Source: Janibacter sp. Soil728 (GTDB lineage Bacteria; Actinomycetota; Actinomycetes; Actinomycetales; Dermatophilaceae). Taken from it: DNA of 64,000 bases. Positions 35,149 through 45,944 of this stretch are shown piece after piece. A program made the translations under genes and the position numbers. Where the stretch lies: the NCBI RefSeq assembly GCF_001428305.1, contig NZ_LMRZ01000004.1, positions 572,446 to 636,445 of the forward strand, written 5' to 3'. Numbering within the stretch: position 1 is the stretch's first letter; each line of letters opens with the position of its first letter. The notes under the pieces were generated by a model. That model searched no databases and was not told the origin of the DNA. It was given only the letters and a program-made list of their open reading frames with translations.

Positions 35149-38100
35149 TCAGCCCCGTCCGCCGGGGCGCAGCCGCAGGCCTCGTGGTGTCATCGTGAAA
35201 CCAGCGTCCGTCAGAGCCTGGGCGAGCGGGTCGGCAGACCCGAGTACGGGGGCCCCGTCGGCGCGTTGCACCGTCAGACGCCCGAGCGCGCCTCGGTGGA
35301 CCGCATCGGCGAGACCACGCGTGGCCAGGGCCAAGGAGTCCTCGTCGCTCTCCCACGAGAGCAGCGTGCGTCCACCTCGCTCGACATAGAGGACGAGCTG
35401 CCCGTCGACGGCGATGACGAGCGCGCCGGCCTTGCGACCGGGCTGGTGCCCCGAGTCCCGCTCGGGCCAGCGCAGCGCGGCGCCCCAGGGGTTGGCCGGG
35501 TCGGTGGCTGCAAGCACCACTGCGCCCTCGGGCGCGCGGGAGGAGCGCACCTCGTCGACGGCGCCGGGCACGGCGAACTGCGAGGCGCCCAGGCCTTCGA
35601 TGAAGTAACCGCGTCGCACCTGCCCGGCTTCTTCTGCGGCTCCGAGCACCCGGTGGACGGCAGCGAACCCGCCCTGGACCTCCTCGGCGACCACGGCCCC
35701 GCGCGTCACGACGCCGTGACGGTCGAGCAGACCCTCGGCCGTGGCGTGGAGGCGCAAGGTCGGATCGGTCTCGGCCGCAGGGAGCGCAGACCACCGACCG
35801 GCAACGCGCGGGGGCCCGCTGCGCTGCGGCAGGGTGGCACGGCCGAGCCGGGGGCGACCGCCGTAGCGACTGCGGGGTGCAGGTCGTCGCTGCGGCTTGT
35901 GCGCGGTGCGCCCGCCGGCGAGCAGCCCGCGCACGGGTGCGAGCGTGTCTCCGGTGACGAGGCCCCGGTGGGCCAGGGACCACAGGGTGTCGGCGAGGAC
36001 GTCGTCATCGAGGGGGTCCTCGCCCTCGACCCGATCTCGGGCGAGGGCGTCGGACAGGTCGCGGAAGAAGTAGGCGCCCCCGCCCGAGAGGGCAGCGTGT
36101 ACCCGTGACTCCGTCTCGCTGAGGTCCGTGGTGTCGGCAGCCGGCAGCGTCGTCTCGGCTCCGTCGGCGAGGTGCAGGCTGACCCACGCGTCGTCGCCCG
36201 GCAGGCTGCCGTGCCCGGCCCACAGCACCTGGCCGGTCGCCATGAGGTCATCCAGGAGCGGTCCGACGACGTCGTCGACACGCGCCGGCAGGACGAGTGA
36301 CTCGAGCGCGCTGGCAGGGACCCGCACACCACTGAGCTGCTCGACGACCCGCAGCACGCCGTCGCGTCCGCGCATCCGGGTCCCGACCCCCTGCCAGGCC
36401 GGTAGGAAGCGGGCGTACTGTCGCGGCTCGACCGGCTCGACCTCGTGCCGGAGCGCGGCGAGGGAGCGTCGTCGCAGCACGCGCAGCACCTCGGCGTCGC
36501 AGAACTCACCGCCCCGCCCGCCGCACTCCACGGGGAGCAGGTCACCCTCGACGAGACGCCCTGTCTGCACGAGGCGGCGCAGGGCATCGGTCGCGACGGC
36601 ACGACCGATGCCGTAGTGCGCGGCCAGGTCGGTGGCGGCGAAGGGGACGTGGGTGCGGGCATAGCGCGTGACGAGCTCGCCGAGCGGGTCACCCGTCGGC
36701 TGGAGCATCGAGTCGGCGAGCCCCTGCGGCAGGCTCACGCCGAGCGCGTCGCGCAGGCGGGCACCGTCCTCGATGCTCGCCCAGCGGTCCTCACCTGCGA
36801 CTCGTACGGGGATGACCTGCCGGCTCGCCTCGAGGTCGGTGAGCGCGCTCCGGATGCCCTCGGTGTCGAGCCGGCTGCGTGCATCGAGCGCCGCCACCGA
36901 CAGCGGACCGAGGACCCGCAGCAGGTCGAGCAGGTCCTCGCCGTCGCGGGCCGCGCGCTCCGGGGTCAGGCACTGCAGCTCGGCACCGGTGCGCTCCACG
37001 GCTGCAGGGTCGAGCAGGTCGGCGAGGGCCAGCTGCTCTCCTCGACCGAGCAGGTCGGCGAGCAGGCTCGGGTCGAGGGTCAGCGCTGCGGCTCGACGCT
37101 CGGCGAGCGGTGAGTCACCTTCGTAGAGGAACTGTGCGACGTAACCAAACATCAACGACGCGGCGAAGGGAGAGGGTCGCTGGCTCTCGACATCGACGAG
37201 TGTGACCCGACGTCCCGCGATGTGCGTCATGAGCTGGGTGAGGGCCGGGACGTCGAAGACGTCCTGCAGGCACTCGCGCACGGCCTCCAGCACGATCGGG
37301 AAGTCGGAGTGGCCGCTCGCCACCTGGAGGAGCGCGGCCGAGCGTTGGCGCTGCTGCCACAGCGGCTGGCGCCGATCGGGGCGCCGCCGCGGGAGCAGCA
37401 GGGCGCGCGCTGCGCACTCACGGAAGCGGGCGGCAAAGAGCGCCGACCCGCCGATCTCCTCGGTGACGGCACGCTCGACGTCGGCCGGGTCGAGGGTGAT
37501 CAGGTCGAGGACCTCGGCGAAGCCGCTGGAGTCCACCTCGAGATCAGGCAGCCGCAGGACGATCCCGTCGTCGCCGTGCATCGCCTGCACGTCGATGCCG
37601 AAGTGCTCGCGCATGCGGCCGGCGATGGCCAGCGCCCACGGCGCATGGACCTGCGCGCCGAAGGGGGAGTGCAACGCGACCCGCCAGTCACCGATCTCGT
37701 CGCGGAAGCGTTCGACCACGATCGTGCGGTCATCGGGCAGGTGACCGGTGGCGGTGCGCTGCTCCTCGAGGTACGCGAGGAGGTTGTCGCGGGCCCATTC
37801 GTCCAAGCCGGCCTGCTCGAGGCGCGCGTTGGCCCCCTTCGCCGGCAGTGCGCCGACCTCACGGACGAAGGCGCCGACCGCGGCGCCCAGCTCAGCCGGT
37901 CGACCCAGCTGGTCGCCGTGCCAGAAGGGCAGCCTGCCGGGCTGCCCGGGCGCGGGCGTGACGAGGACCTGGTCGTGGGTGATGTCCTCGATGCGCCAGC
38001 TGCTCGTCCCCAGGGTGAAGACGTCACCGACGCGGGACTCGTAGACCATCTCCTCGTCGAGCTCGCCGACCCGTCGTCCGGGCCCGTCACCGGAGGCGAG

Positions 38101-39756
38101 GAAGACGCCGTAGAGCCCGCGGTCGGGGATGGTGCCACCGCTCGTCACCGCGAGTCGTTGGGCCCCGCGGCGGCCGACGATCGTGCCTGCGACCCGGTCC
38201 CACGTGATGCGTGGCCGCAGCTCCGCGAAGTCCTCTGACGGGTAGCGCCCCGCGAGCATGTCGAGGGTGGCGTGCAGGAGCGTCTGCGGGAGCGAGGCGA
38301 AGGGGGCCGCTCGCCGCACGAGCGCCTCCACCTCGTCGACCTGCCAGTCGTCGAGGGCGCACATCGCGACGACCTGCTGGGCGAGGACGTCGAGCGGGTT
38401 GGCCGGGACGTGCATGGCCTCGATCTCGCCGGCGCGCATGCGCTCGACGACGACGGCCGACTGCACGAGGTCGCCGCGGAACTTGGGCAGCACGACGCCG
38501 TGGCTCACGGCGCCGACCTGGTGCCCGGCGCGGCCGACACGCTGCAGGCCGGACGCGACCGAGGGCGGCGACTCGATCTGGATGACGAGGTCGATCGCGC
38601 CCATGTCGATGCCGAGCTCCAGGCTTGACGTCGCCACGACACAGGGCAGGCGCCCGGCCTTGAGGTCCTCCTCGATGAGCGCGCGCTGCTCCTTGCTCAC
38701 GGATCCGTGGTGGGCCCGGGCAAGGACGGGTGGGGCCCCGGCGGCAGCCCCGGACTGGGCCATGACCTCGGCCGGCGGCCGGGTCGTGCCGGCGGGCTCG
38801 GTGGCCCACAGGTCCTCGGGCGGAGCGACACGCTCGGCGTGGATCTCGTTGAGCCGGCCGGTGAGCCGCTCGCCCAGGCGACGGGAGTTGACGAAGACGA
38901 GAGTCGACCGGTGCTGCTCGACGAGGTCGACGACCCGCTCCTCGACGTGCGGCCAGATGGAGGCGCGGCGCTCCTCACCCGCCGCGGCGCCCGAGAGGTC
39001 ACCGGTGGGTTCGCCGAGGTCGGTGAGGTCGGCGACAGGGACGATCACGTCGAGCTGCCACTGCTTGGTGGAGGTGGGCTGGACGATCTCGACGGGCCGG
39101 CCGCCGGCGAGGAATCGTGCGACCTCGTCGACCGGGCGGACCGTGGCCGACAGCCCGATGCGTTGGGCGGGGGAGTCGAGCAAGGCATCAAGACGCTCGA
39201 GGGACAGCGCCAGGTGGGCGCCGCGCTTGGTGCCGGCGAGGGCGTGGATCTCGTCGATGATGATGGTGTCGACCCCGCGCAGGGCATCGCGCACCCCCGA
39301 GGTGAGCATGAGGAAGAGCGACTCCGGCGTGGTGATGAGCACATCGGTCGGGGTCTTGGCGAAGGCTCGGCGCTCGTTGGCCGGGGTGTCGCCCGAGCGC
39401 ACGGAGACCGAGACCTGCGGCGCCGGTAGCCCCAGCCGGTCCGCGGCGTGGCCGATGCCGACGAGTGGGGCCCGCAGGTTGCGCTCGACGTCGACGGCCA
39501 GCGCCTTGAGCGGGGAGATGTAGAGGACGCGGCAGCGCGCCTTGGGGTCCTCGGGTCGAGGGGCCGAGGAGAGCCGGTCGAGGGCGGAGAGGAAGGCGGA
39601 CAAGGTCTTGCCCGAGCCGGTCGGCGCGACGACCAGCGCATGACTGCCTGCGTTGATCGCACTCCATGCCCCCACCTGCGCGGGGGTGGGCGCGGCGAAG
39701 CTGTCGCGGAACCACGTCGCGGTCGCGGGGGAGAAGCTGTCGAGGACGTCTGTCAT
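35149..39756 (-). CDS. lhr: Large ATP-dependent helicase Lhr
   Basis: 1535 aa, the usual length of long actinobacterial Lhr. Motif I APTGSGKTLSAFL (about residue 46), DEIHALAGTKRGAHL (DEIH box), STLVFVNSRRLGERLTGRLN, ATSSLELGIDMG and QRVGRAGH, then the winged helix and long C-terminal region. A 3'-5' DNA/RNA-DNA helicase linked to repair. Start at 39756 (MTDVLDSFSPAT) is where family similarity begins; the frame remains open upstream only as antisense to the agmatine deiminase locus. Operon with nei. Confidence 0.95.
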   Translation of the reverse strand: MTDVLDSFSPATATWFRDSFAAPTPAQVGAWSAINAGSHALVVAPTGSGKTLSAFLSALDRLSSAPRPEDPKARCRVLYISPLKALAVDVERNLRAPLVGIGHAADRLGLPAPQVSVSVRSGDTPANERRAFAKTPTDVLITTPESLFLMLTSGVRDALRGVDTIIIDEIHALAGTKRGAHLALSLERLDALLDSPAQRIGLSATVRPVDEVARFLAGGRPVEIVQPTSTKQWQLDVIVPVADLTDLGEPTGDLSGAAAGEERRASIWPHVEERVVDLVEQHRSTLVFVNSRRLGERLTGRLNEIHAERVAPPEDLWATEPAGTTRPPAEVMAQSGAAAGAPPVLARAHHGSVSKEQRALIEEDLKAGRLPCVVATSSLELGIDMGAIDLVIQIESPPSVASGLQRVGRAGHQVGAVSHGVVLPKFRGDLVQSAVVVERMRAGEIEAMHVPANPLDVLAQQVVAMCALDDWQVDEVEALVRRAAPFASLPQTLLHATLDMLAGRYPSEDFAELRPRITWDRVAGTIVGRRGAQRLAVTSGGTIPDRGLYGVFLASGDGPGRRVGELDEEMVYESRVGDVFTLGTSSWRIEDITHDQVLVTPAPGQPGRLPFWHGDQLGRPAELGAAVGAFVREVGALPAKGANARLEQAGLDEWARDNLLAYLEEQRTATGHLPDDRTIVVERFRDEIGDWRVALHSPFGAQVHAPWALAIAGRMREHFGIDVQAMHGDDGIVLRLPDLEVDSSGFAEVLDLITLDPADVERAVTEEIGGSALFAARFRECAARALLLPRRRPDRRQPLWQQRQRSAALLQVASGHSDFPIVLEAVRECLQDVFDVPALTQLMTHIAGRRVTLVDVESQRPSPFAASLMFGYVAQFLYEGDSPLAERRAAALTLDPSLLADLLGRGEQLALADLLDPAAVERTGAELQCLTPERAARDGEDLLDLLRVLGPLSVAALDARSRLDTEGIRSALTDLEASRQVIPVRVAGEDRWASIEDGARLRDALGVSLPQGLADSMLQPTGDPLGELVTRYARTHVPFAATDLAAHYGIGRAVATDALRRLVQTGRLVEGDLLPVECGGRGGEFCDAEVLRVLRRRSLAALRHEVEPVEPRQYARFLPAWQGVGTRMRGRDGVLRVVEQLSGVRVPASALESLVLPARVDDVVGPLLDDLMATGQVLWAGHGSLPGDDAWVSLHLADGAETTLPAADTTDLSETESRVHAALSGGGAYFFRDLSDALARDRVEGEDPLDDDVLADTLWSLAHRGLVTGDTLAPVRGLLAGGRTAHKPQRRPAPRSRYGGRPRLGRATLPQRSGPPRVAGRWSALPAAETDPTLRLHATAEGLLDRHGVVTRGAVVAEEVQGGFAAVHRVLGAAEEAGQVRRGYFIEGLGASQFAVPGAVDEVRSSRAPEGAVVLAATDPANPWGAALRWPERDSGHQPGRKAGALVIAVDGQLVLYVERGGRTLLSWESDEDSLALATRGLADAVHRGALGRLTVQRADGAPVLGSADPLAQALTDAGFTMTPRGLRLRPGGRG

Positions 39757-39830
39757 GGCATCCCCAGCCTGCCACCGACCCCCGACAACCACGCCCTGAC
39801 ACTGGCTGAGATGTGCGTCTGCTCCGCGGC

Positions 39831-39850
39831 GAGCCTCGAGGCCGAGGCTC
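39831..39850 (-). terminator. Candidate terminator after the agmatine deiminase locus
   Basis: GAGCCTCG (39831-39838) and CGAGGCTC (39843-39850) form an 8-bp stem with a 4-nt loop, just past the stop of the frameshifted small ORF on the minus strand. Confidence 0.45.
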
Positions 39851-39854
39851 CGGG

Positions 39855-40027
39855 TCAGCGTTTCAGGAGGTCCAGCACCTGGGCGATCTGGCTCGCGAGG
39901 GAGTCGACCCGGACATGCGCCCGTCCAGTGCCCCGACGTCCTCGGTGAGCTCGGTGAAGCGGTTGGTGTGGCGGCGTTGGGTGTTCTGGACGTCGGCGAT
40001 CGTGGTCGCGATGGCCGGAGGGGGCAT
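39855..40027 (-). pseudogene. Small coiled-coil ORF interrupted by a one-base frameshift
   Basis: From ATG 40027 the minus strand reads MPPPAIATTIADVQNTQRRH, then TNRFTELTEDVGALDGRMS. After that the sensible frame moves by one base and continues RVDSLASQIAQVLDLLKR to TGA at 39855. Adding one C in the CC run near 39918 restores a 57-aa heptad-repeat protein. It lies 15 nt after the agmatine deiminase stop. Either a recent pseudogene or a homopolymer sequencing error. Function unknown; no clear ribosome site. Confidence 0.45.
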
Positions 40028-40042
40028 CGACGACGAGGGACT

Positions 40043-41089
40043 TCACATGGACTCCGGTTGCTGCTGGGTGATGCAGTGGATCCCCCCACCGCGGTCGAAG
40101 AGGGGACGGGCGTCGACACCGACGACCTCGCGGCCGGGGTAGACCTCCCGCAGCACCTCGAGCGCCCGCTCGTCGTGAGGGTCGTCGAAGACGCACGCGA
40201 CGACGCCGCCGTTGCACACGAGGTGGTTGACATAGGACCAGTCGACCGGTCCCTGGTCGTCGGTCAGGGTCTGCGGCGCGGGGATGCGGGTCACCGTCAG
40301 CGGACGCCCGGCGGAGTCGACCGAGGCGAGCAGGACGGCCTCGATCTCCCGGCTGACCGCGTGGTCGGGGTGCGACTCGTCCTCCTGCCAGTGCAGCAGC
40401 ACGTGGCCGGGCTCGGTGAAGGTCGCGACGATGTCGACGTGTCCGCGTGTCCCGAACTCGTCGTAGTCACGGGTGAGGCCACGCGGCAGCCAGATGAAGG
40501 TGTCGACACCCAGGAGCCGTCCCATCTCCGCCTCGATGTCCCCCTTCGTCGCCCCGGGGTTGCGCCCCGGGTCGAGCTGGACCGTCTCGGTGAGCAGGAC
40601 GGTGCCCTCCCCGTCGACGTGCAGGCCGCCCCCTTCGCCCACGATGGACGACGGGATGTGGTGGGCGCCCGCCGCGTCGGCCACCTGCGAGGCGATCCGT
40701 GCGTCGAACCCCCAGGTGGCCCAGGCCTGCCCGCCCCAGCCGTTGAAGATCCAGTCGACCCCACCCAGCTCGCCGTCGGGGGCGAGGACGAAGGTCGGTC
40801 CGATGTCGCGCATCCACGCGTCGTCGAGGTCGGCGATGACGATGTCGATCGGGTGGCGCGTGTCGTTGCGGATGTACTCGCGGCACAGGTGGATGTCGTT
40901 GGGGGGCACGACGATCGTCACCGGCTCGAAGCGCGCGACGGCGCGCGCCACATCCGTCCAGGTGCGTCGCGCGATCTCGGCATCGGCGGGGGTCTCGCCG
41001 AGCGTGTAGCCGTTGCTCGGCCACGCCATCCACGTGCGCTCGTGGTCGGCCCACTCGGCGGGCATCCGCCACTGGGTCGTCAGGCCCAT
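40043..41089 (-). CDS. aguA: Agmatine deiminase
   Basis: 348 aa, guanidino-modifying pentein enzyme converting agmatine to N-carbamoylputrescine. MPAEWADHERTWMAWP, DDAWMRDIGPTFVL, GEGGGLHVDGEGTVLLTE, FGTRGHVDIVATF (catalytic His) and the nucleophile Cys in GGGIHCITQQQP at the C-terminus. ATG 41089 follows AGGAGG by 8 nt; the longer open frame overlaps the DUF3046 gene. No carbamoylputrescine amidase is next to it. Confidence 0.93.
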   Translation of the reverse strand: MGLTTQWRMPAEWADHERTWMAWPSNGYTLGETPADAEIARRTWTDVARAVARFEPVTIVVPPNDIHLCREYIRNDTRHPIDIVIADLDDAWMRDIGPTFVLAPDGELGGVDWIFNGWGGQAWATWGFDARIASQVADAAGAHHIPSSIVGEGGGLHVDGEGTVLLTETVQLDPGRNPGATKGDIEAEMGRLLGVDTFIWLPRGLTRDYDEFGTRGHVDIVATFTEPGHVLLHWQEDESHPDHAVSREIEAVLLASVDSAGRPLTVTRIPAPQTLTDDQGPVDWSYVNHLVCNGGVVACVFDDPHDERALEVLREVYPGREVVGVDARPLFDRGGGIHCITQQQPESM

Positions 41090-41151
41090 CGGGCGCCCTC
41101 CTAGGTCGTCGTGGCTGCAGTATGCCGTCCCTCGCCGGGTTGTGCGGCACC

Positions 41152-41157
41152 TACACT
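41152..41157 (+). promoter_or_regulatory. -10 box TACACT of the DUF3046 gene
   Basis: TACACT followed by 7 nt and GTG 41165, no Shine-Dalgarno; leaderless promoter for DUF3046 and the ABC exporter operon. Confidence 0.55.
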
Positions 41158-41164
41158 TCAGGGC

Positions 41165-41415
41165 GTGCGAGTCAGTCGGTTCTGGACCCTCATGGAGGAC
41201 GAGTTCGGGGAGAGCTATGCCCAGACGCTCGCTCGCGGGCACGTGGTCCAGGCCCTCGGCAACCGCACCGTGACCGTCGCGCTGGACGAAGGGGAGCCCC
41301 CGCGCCTGGTGTGGGAGAGCCTCTGCGAGGACCTCGGCATCCCGGAGCACCGGCGCCTGGGCCTCGACCGGCCACCCGTGGAGGTCCCGGCCATGATCGC
41401 CGACGAGGGGCCGGG

Positions 41416-41419
<4 letters not shown>
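41165..41419 (+). CDS. DUF3046 protein
   Basis: 84 aa, starts VRVSRFWTLMEDEFGESYAQ and contains HVVQALGNRTVTVALDEG, the hallmark of the short actinobacterial DUF3046 family normally found directly upstream of recA. Function unknown. Here an ABC exporter sits between it and recA; its stop overlaps the ATPase start as GTGA. Confidence 0.85.
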
Positions 41420-42350
<931 letters not shown>

Positions 42351-42351
<1 letters not shown>

Positions 42352-43166
42352 TGACCGTCGTCTCCCGCCACGTCCACGGCGAGCGGACCCCCCTTCGTCC
42401 CGCGGAGCGCGTGCGGGCCGTCGCGGGCTACTTCCTCGTCGTCTACAGACGCACCTGGCAGGGCTCGCTCTTCAGCCGCTTCGTCTCCCCACTGCTCTTC
42501 CTCCTGGCCATGGGGCTCGGCCTGGGCTCGCTCGTCGACGGCGCCTCCGGGGGAGTGGACGGCGTGCCGTACCTGCTCTTCGTCGCCCCCGGGATGGTCG
42601 CGGTGCAGGCGATGTTGAGTGCGGTCAGCGAGTCGACCTACCCGGTGTACGGCCTCTTCACGTGGAACCGCATGTACCACTCGATGCTCGCGACGCCCCT
42701 GACCGTCAGCGACATCCTCCTCGGCCACCTCGGGGTCATCGCGGCGCAGGGTGGGCTCGCCGCTGCGGCCTTCGTGCTCGTCGCGGCCCTCTTCGGCAGC
42801 TTCACCTCCTGGTGGGTCCTGCTCGCGGTCCCGGTCGGGGTCCTCGTGACGCTCGCCTTCGCCGCACCGCTCTTCGGGTTCACGGCGCGGGCGAAGGGGG
42901 ACTCCTCCTTCAACGTCGTCTACCGCCTCGTCATCACGCCCCTCATGCTCTTCTCCGGGGTCTTCTTCCCCGTCGACCGCCTGCCCCTCGTCCTGGAGGC
43001 GCTCGCCTGGGTGACGCCGTTGTGGCACGGCGTCGAGCTGGTGCGCTCCTTGGCCCACGGGAGCTTCGCTCCCTTCGACCTCGTGCACCTGGTGGTCCTG
43101 CTGGCCTTCATCGCCGTGGGCTGGGTCTACGCCCGGACCGGCCTGACTCAGCGGCTGATCTCATGA
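42351..43166 (+). CDS. ABC-2 type exporter permease 1
   Basis: 271 aa with six membrane helices and an extra cytoplasmic N-terminus. Contains RTWQGSLFSRFVSPLLFLLAMG and the ABC-2 consensus FSGVFFPVDRLP (about residue 200). Works with the ATPase before it and the second permease, with which it overlaps by 4 nt. Substrate unknown. Confidence 0.87.
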
Positions 43167-43951
43167 GCGCCGGTGTCCTCACCCCCGGTCTGGCGATGTG
43201 GCGCTCGGTCGTGGAGCGCAATGTCGTGAGCTTCCGGCGGCAGTGGGCAGCCTTCGTCACGGGCTTCGCGGAGCCGGTCTTCTACCTCTTCTCGCTCGGC
43301 ATCGGCGTGGGGTCGCTCGTCCCCTTCGTCATGACGGACGGGGGCTCGAAGGTCACCTACGCGGCCTTCGTCGCCCCGGCCATGCTCGCCAGCTCCGCGA
43401 TGAACGGCGCGGTCATGGACTCGACCTTCAACGTCTTCTTCAAGCTGAAGTACGCGCGCATCTATGACGCCATGCTCGCCACGCCGCTGCGCCCACGGGA
43501 CATCGCGGTCGGCGAAGTCGTCTGGTCGCTGATCCGTGGCGGGGTCTACGGGCTCGTCTTCTACCTCGTCGCGCTCGCGGTCGGTGTCGTCGAGTCGTGG
43601 TGGTCACTGCTCGCGGTACCCGCGGCGGTCTTCATCGGTCTGGCCTTCTCCGCGGTCGGGATGTTCGCGACGACCTTCATGCGTTCGTGGGTCGACTTCG
43701 ACTGGATCATGCTCGTCATCCAGCCGCTCTTCCTGCTGTCGGCGACCTTCTTCCCCCTGGCCACCTACCCGGGGTGGGCCCAGCCGATCGTTCAGGCGAC
43801 GCCGCTCTACCACGGGGTCGCGCTGGAGCGCGGGCTGATGCTCGGTGAGGTCGGCTGGGGCCTGCTGTGGCACGTCGGCTATCTCCTCGTGCTGGGCGTC
43901 GTCGGGATCTGGGCGACGTCCCGGCGGATCGAGACGCTGCTGCGGTCCTGA
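43163..43951 (+). CDS. ABC-2 type exporter permease 2
   Basis: 262 aa, six helices, RNVVSFRRQWAAFVTGFAEP at the N-terminus and LLSATFFPLATYPGWAQPI in the last loop, as in NodJ/DrrB-type permeases. Together with permease 1 it suggests a heterodimeric membrane channel. ATG 43163 overlaps permease 1. The downstream 248 bp hold the recA promoters. Confidence 0.87.
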   Translation: MSAGVLTPGLAMWRSVVERNVVSFRRQWAAFVTGFAEPVFYLFSLGIGVGSLVPFVMTDGGSKVTYAAFVAPAMLASSAMNGAVMDSTFNVFFKLKYARIYDAMLATPLRPRDIAVGEVVWSLIRGGVYGLVFYLVALAVGVVESWWSLLAVPAAVFIGLAFSAVGMFATTFMRSWVDFDWIMLVIQPLFLLSATFFPLATYPGWAQPIVQATPLYHGVALERGLMLGEVGWGLLWHVGYLLVLGVVGIWATSRRIETLLRS

Positions 43952-44010
43952 GGACGGACGTGGCGTGGCGACGGGGGCGCAGCGGCGTGTCGGCGCGTCG
44001 CTCCCGCCAT

Positions 44011-44032
44011 CGAACACGTGTTCGGGTAGCGT
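44011..44032 (+). promoter_or_regulatory. recA SOS promoter with LexA box
   Basis: Perfect palindrome CGAACACGTGTTCG (44011-44024) matching the actinobacterial LexA consensus CGAAC-N4-GTTCG, followed by a -10 candidate TAGCGT (44027-44032). LexA bound here would repress recA until DNA damage. Confidence 0.85.
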
Positions 44033-44092
44033 CGTCCACAGGTGCTCGACCGACAGCACCGGTGTCCACAGCCCCAGGGCAGTTGCGGACCG

Positions 44093-44115
44093 TTGTCGGT
44101 GGTGGCTCCTAGCGT
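44093..44115 (+). promoter_or_regulatory. recA PafBC-type (RecA-NDp) promoter
   Basis: TTGTCGGTG (44093-44101), 8 nt, then TAGCGT (44110-44115) fits TTGTCRGTG-N8-TANNNT, the LexA-independent DNA-damage promoter recognised with PafBC in mycobacteria. The predicted leader is about 78 nt. Confidence 0.8.
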
Positions 44116-44199
44116 CTGACCAGACAGCACGAGACGTCCCACTGTGCAGATCTGGTCGCCTGTGGACGCGCCCGACACGACGAATGAGGAAGGTGTGGC

Positions 44200-45273
44200 A
44201 TGGCTGACGTCACCGCCATCAACAGCAAGCTCCAGGATCAGAAGCTCAAGTCCCTCGACAATGTCATGGGCCAGATCGAGAAGGCTCACGGCAAGGGCGC
44301 GATCATGCGCCTCGGCGATGACATCCGTCCGCCCATCGCGGTCATCCCGACCGGCTCGATCGCCCTGGACGTGGCCCTCGGGATTGGCGGCCTACCCCGC
44401 GGCCGGGTCGTCGAGATCTACGGTCCGGAGTCCTCCGGCAAGACGACCGTGGCCCTGCACGCCGTCGCGAGCGCACAGCGCGGCGGCGGTATCGCGGCCT
44501 TCATCGACGCCGAGCACGCGCTCGACCCCGACTACGCCAAGAAGCTCGGCGTCGACACCGATGCCCTCCTCGTCAGCCAGCCGGACACCGGTGAGCAGGC
44601 GCTCGAGATCGCCGACATGCTCATCCGCTCCGGCGCGCTCGACATCATCGTCATCGACTCCGTCGCGGCGCTCGTGCCCCGCGCCGAGATCGAGGGCGAG
44701 ATGGGTGACAGCCACGTCGGTCTGCAGGCCCGCCTGATGAGCCAGGCACTGCGCAAGATCACCGGTGCGCTGAGCACCTCGGGCACCACGGCGATCTTCA
44801 TCAACCAGCTCCGCGAGAAGATCGGCGTCATGTTCGGCTCGCCCGAGACGACGACCGGCGGTAAGGCGTTGAAGTTCTACGCCTCGGTCCGTCTCGACGT
44901 CCGTCGCATCGAGACGCTCAAGGACGGTACCGACGCGGTCGGCAACCGCACTCGCGTCAAGGTGGTGAAGAACAAGGTCTCGCCGCCCTTCAAGCAGGCC
45001 GAGTTCGACATCATCTACGGCGAGGGGATCTCCCGCGAGGGTGGCCTCGTCGACATGGGCGTCGAGCACGGCTTCGTGCGCAAGGCCGGTGCCTGGTACA
45101 CCTACGAGGGCGACCAGCTGGGGCAGGGCAAGGAAAATGCCCGCAAGTTCCTCAAGGACAACCCGCTGCTCGGCGAGGAGATCGAGGCCAAGATCAAGAC
45201 CAAGCTCGGCATCGGTGTCCAGCCGGTCGACGAGTCGGCCGACGAGCCGGCCGAGGTCCCGGTCGACTTCTGA
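44200..45273 (+). CDS. recA: Recombinase RecA
   Basis: 357 aa, complete and without an intein. Walker [10 protein letters not shown] (residues 75-83), the [20 protein letters not shown] segment, L2 region [22 protein letters not shown], and an acidic C-terminus. Catalyses strand exchange and LexA self-cleavage. ATG 44200 after AGGAAGG. Two damage-responsive promoters precede it. recX follows 8 nt later. Confidence 0.98.
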   Translation: MADVTAINSKLQDQKLKSLDNVMGQIEKAHGKGAIMRLGDDIRPPIAVIPTGSIALDVALGIGGLPRGRVVEIYGPESSGKTTVALHAVASAQRGGGIAAFIDAEHALDPDYAKKLGVDTDALLVSQPDTGEQALEIADMLIRSGALDIIVIDSVAALVPRAEIEGEMGDSHVGLQARLMSQALRKITGALSTSGTTAIFINQLREKIGVMFGSPETTTGGKALKFYASVRLDVRRIETLKDGTDAVGNRTRVKVVKNKVSPPFKQAEFDIIYGEGISREGGLVDMGVEHGFVRKAGAWYTYEGDQLGQGKENARKFLKDNPLLGEEIEAKIKTKLGIGVQPVDESADEPAEVPVDF

Positions 45274-45281
45274 GTCGCGTC

Positions 45282-45917
45282 GTGAGCACTGACAAGGCCG
45301 CCGCCGCACGCACGCTCGATGAGCTGCGTGCGGCGGTCTCCGCCGTCGAGGCGGGCGCAGCGACCCCGGAGCAGGCCGCGCACCAACCGTCTCGACGGAT
45401 CCCCCCTCCCGACCCGCAGACCAAGGATGCGGACGCCGACCCGTACGCCGTCGCGCGCGCCGTCGTCCTGCGGTTGCTGACCGGGTCGCCCAAGTCACGC
45501 TCCGAGCTGGAGAAGGCGTTACGTCGCAAGGACTGCCCTGACGACGTGGCTGCCGAGGTCCTCGACCGCTTCGAGGAGGTGGGACTGGTCGACGACGCGG
45601 CCTACGCGCAGGCCTTCGTCCGGTCCAAGCAGGCGGGGCGAGGTCTGGCCCGCCGGGCGTTGTCCCACGAGCTGCGCAAGAAGGGGGTCGATGACGAGCT
45701 TGCCCAGGCGGTGCTCGACGAGGTCGACCCGCAGGACGAGCGGGCCCGTGCCCACGAGCTCGTCGCCAAGAAGCTGCGTTCCATGCACGGCCTGGACCGC
45801 ACCGTCCAGACACGCCGTCTGGCGGGCATGCTCGCCCGCAAGGGCTACGGCAGCGACGTCACCAGGGTGGTCGTCGCCGAGGCGCTCGACGCCCAGCCAG
45901 AGCACCAGCGCGACTGA
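45282..45917 (+). CDS. recX: RecA regulator RecX
   Basis: 211 aa. The three-helix repeat region starts RAVVLRLLTGSPKSRSELEK, then RFEEVGLVDDAAYAQAFV and RRLAGMLARKGYGSDVTRVV. The N-terminal 60 residues are a low-complexity extension usual in actinobacteria. GTG 45282. Modulates RecA filaments. A short hairpin follows. Confidence 0.92.
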   Translation: MSTDKAAAARTLDELRAAVSAVEAGAATPEQAAHQPSRRIPPPDPQTKDADADPYAVARAVVLRLLTGSPKSRSELEKALRRKDCPDDVAAEVLDRFEEVGLVDDAAYAQAFVRSKQAGRGLARRALSHELRKKGVDDELAQAVLDEVDPQDERARAHELVAKKLRSMHGLDRTVQTRRLAGMLARKGYGSDVTRVVVAEALDAQPEHQRD

Positions 45918-45919
45918 CC

Positions 45920-45933
45920 GGGGAGCGCTCCCC
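45920..45933 (+). terminator. Terminator after recX
   Basis: Perfect palindrome GGGGAGCGCTCCCC followed by ATTCTTC, starting 3 nt after the recX stop. The stem is short and the loop would be formed from the centre, so strength is uncertain. Confidence 0.5.
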
Positions 45934-45944
45934 ATTCTTCCGAG

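Noticed and set aside
39757-40233. 5' extension of the Lhr frame
   Set aside because: Helicase similarity begins at MTDVLDS (39756); the extension is Ser/Arg/Pro-rich and overlaps aguA in another frame.
43952-44010. Terminator between the ABC exporter and recA
   Set aside because: Only weak GC-rich self-complementarity, no clear stem comparable to the other terminators.
44200-45273. Possible intein in RecA, as in M. tuberculosis
   Set aside because: The protein is 357 aa and continuous through all RecA motifs.
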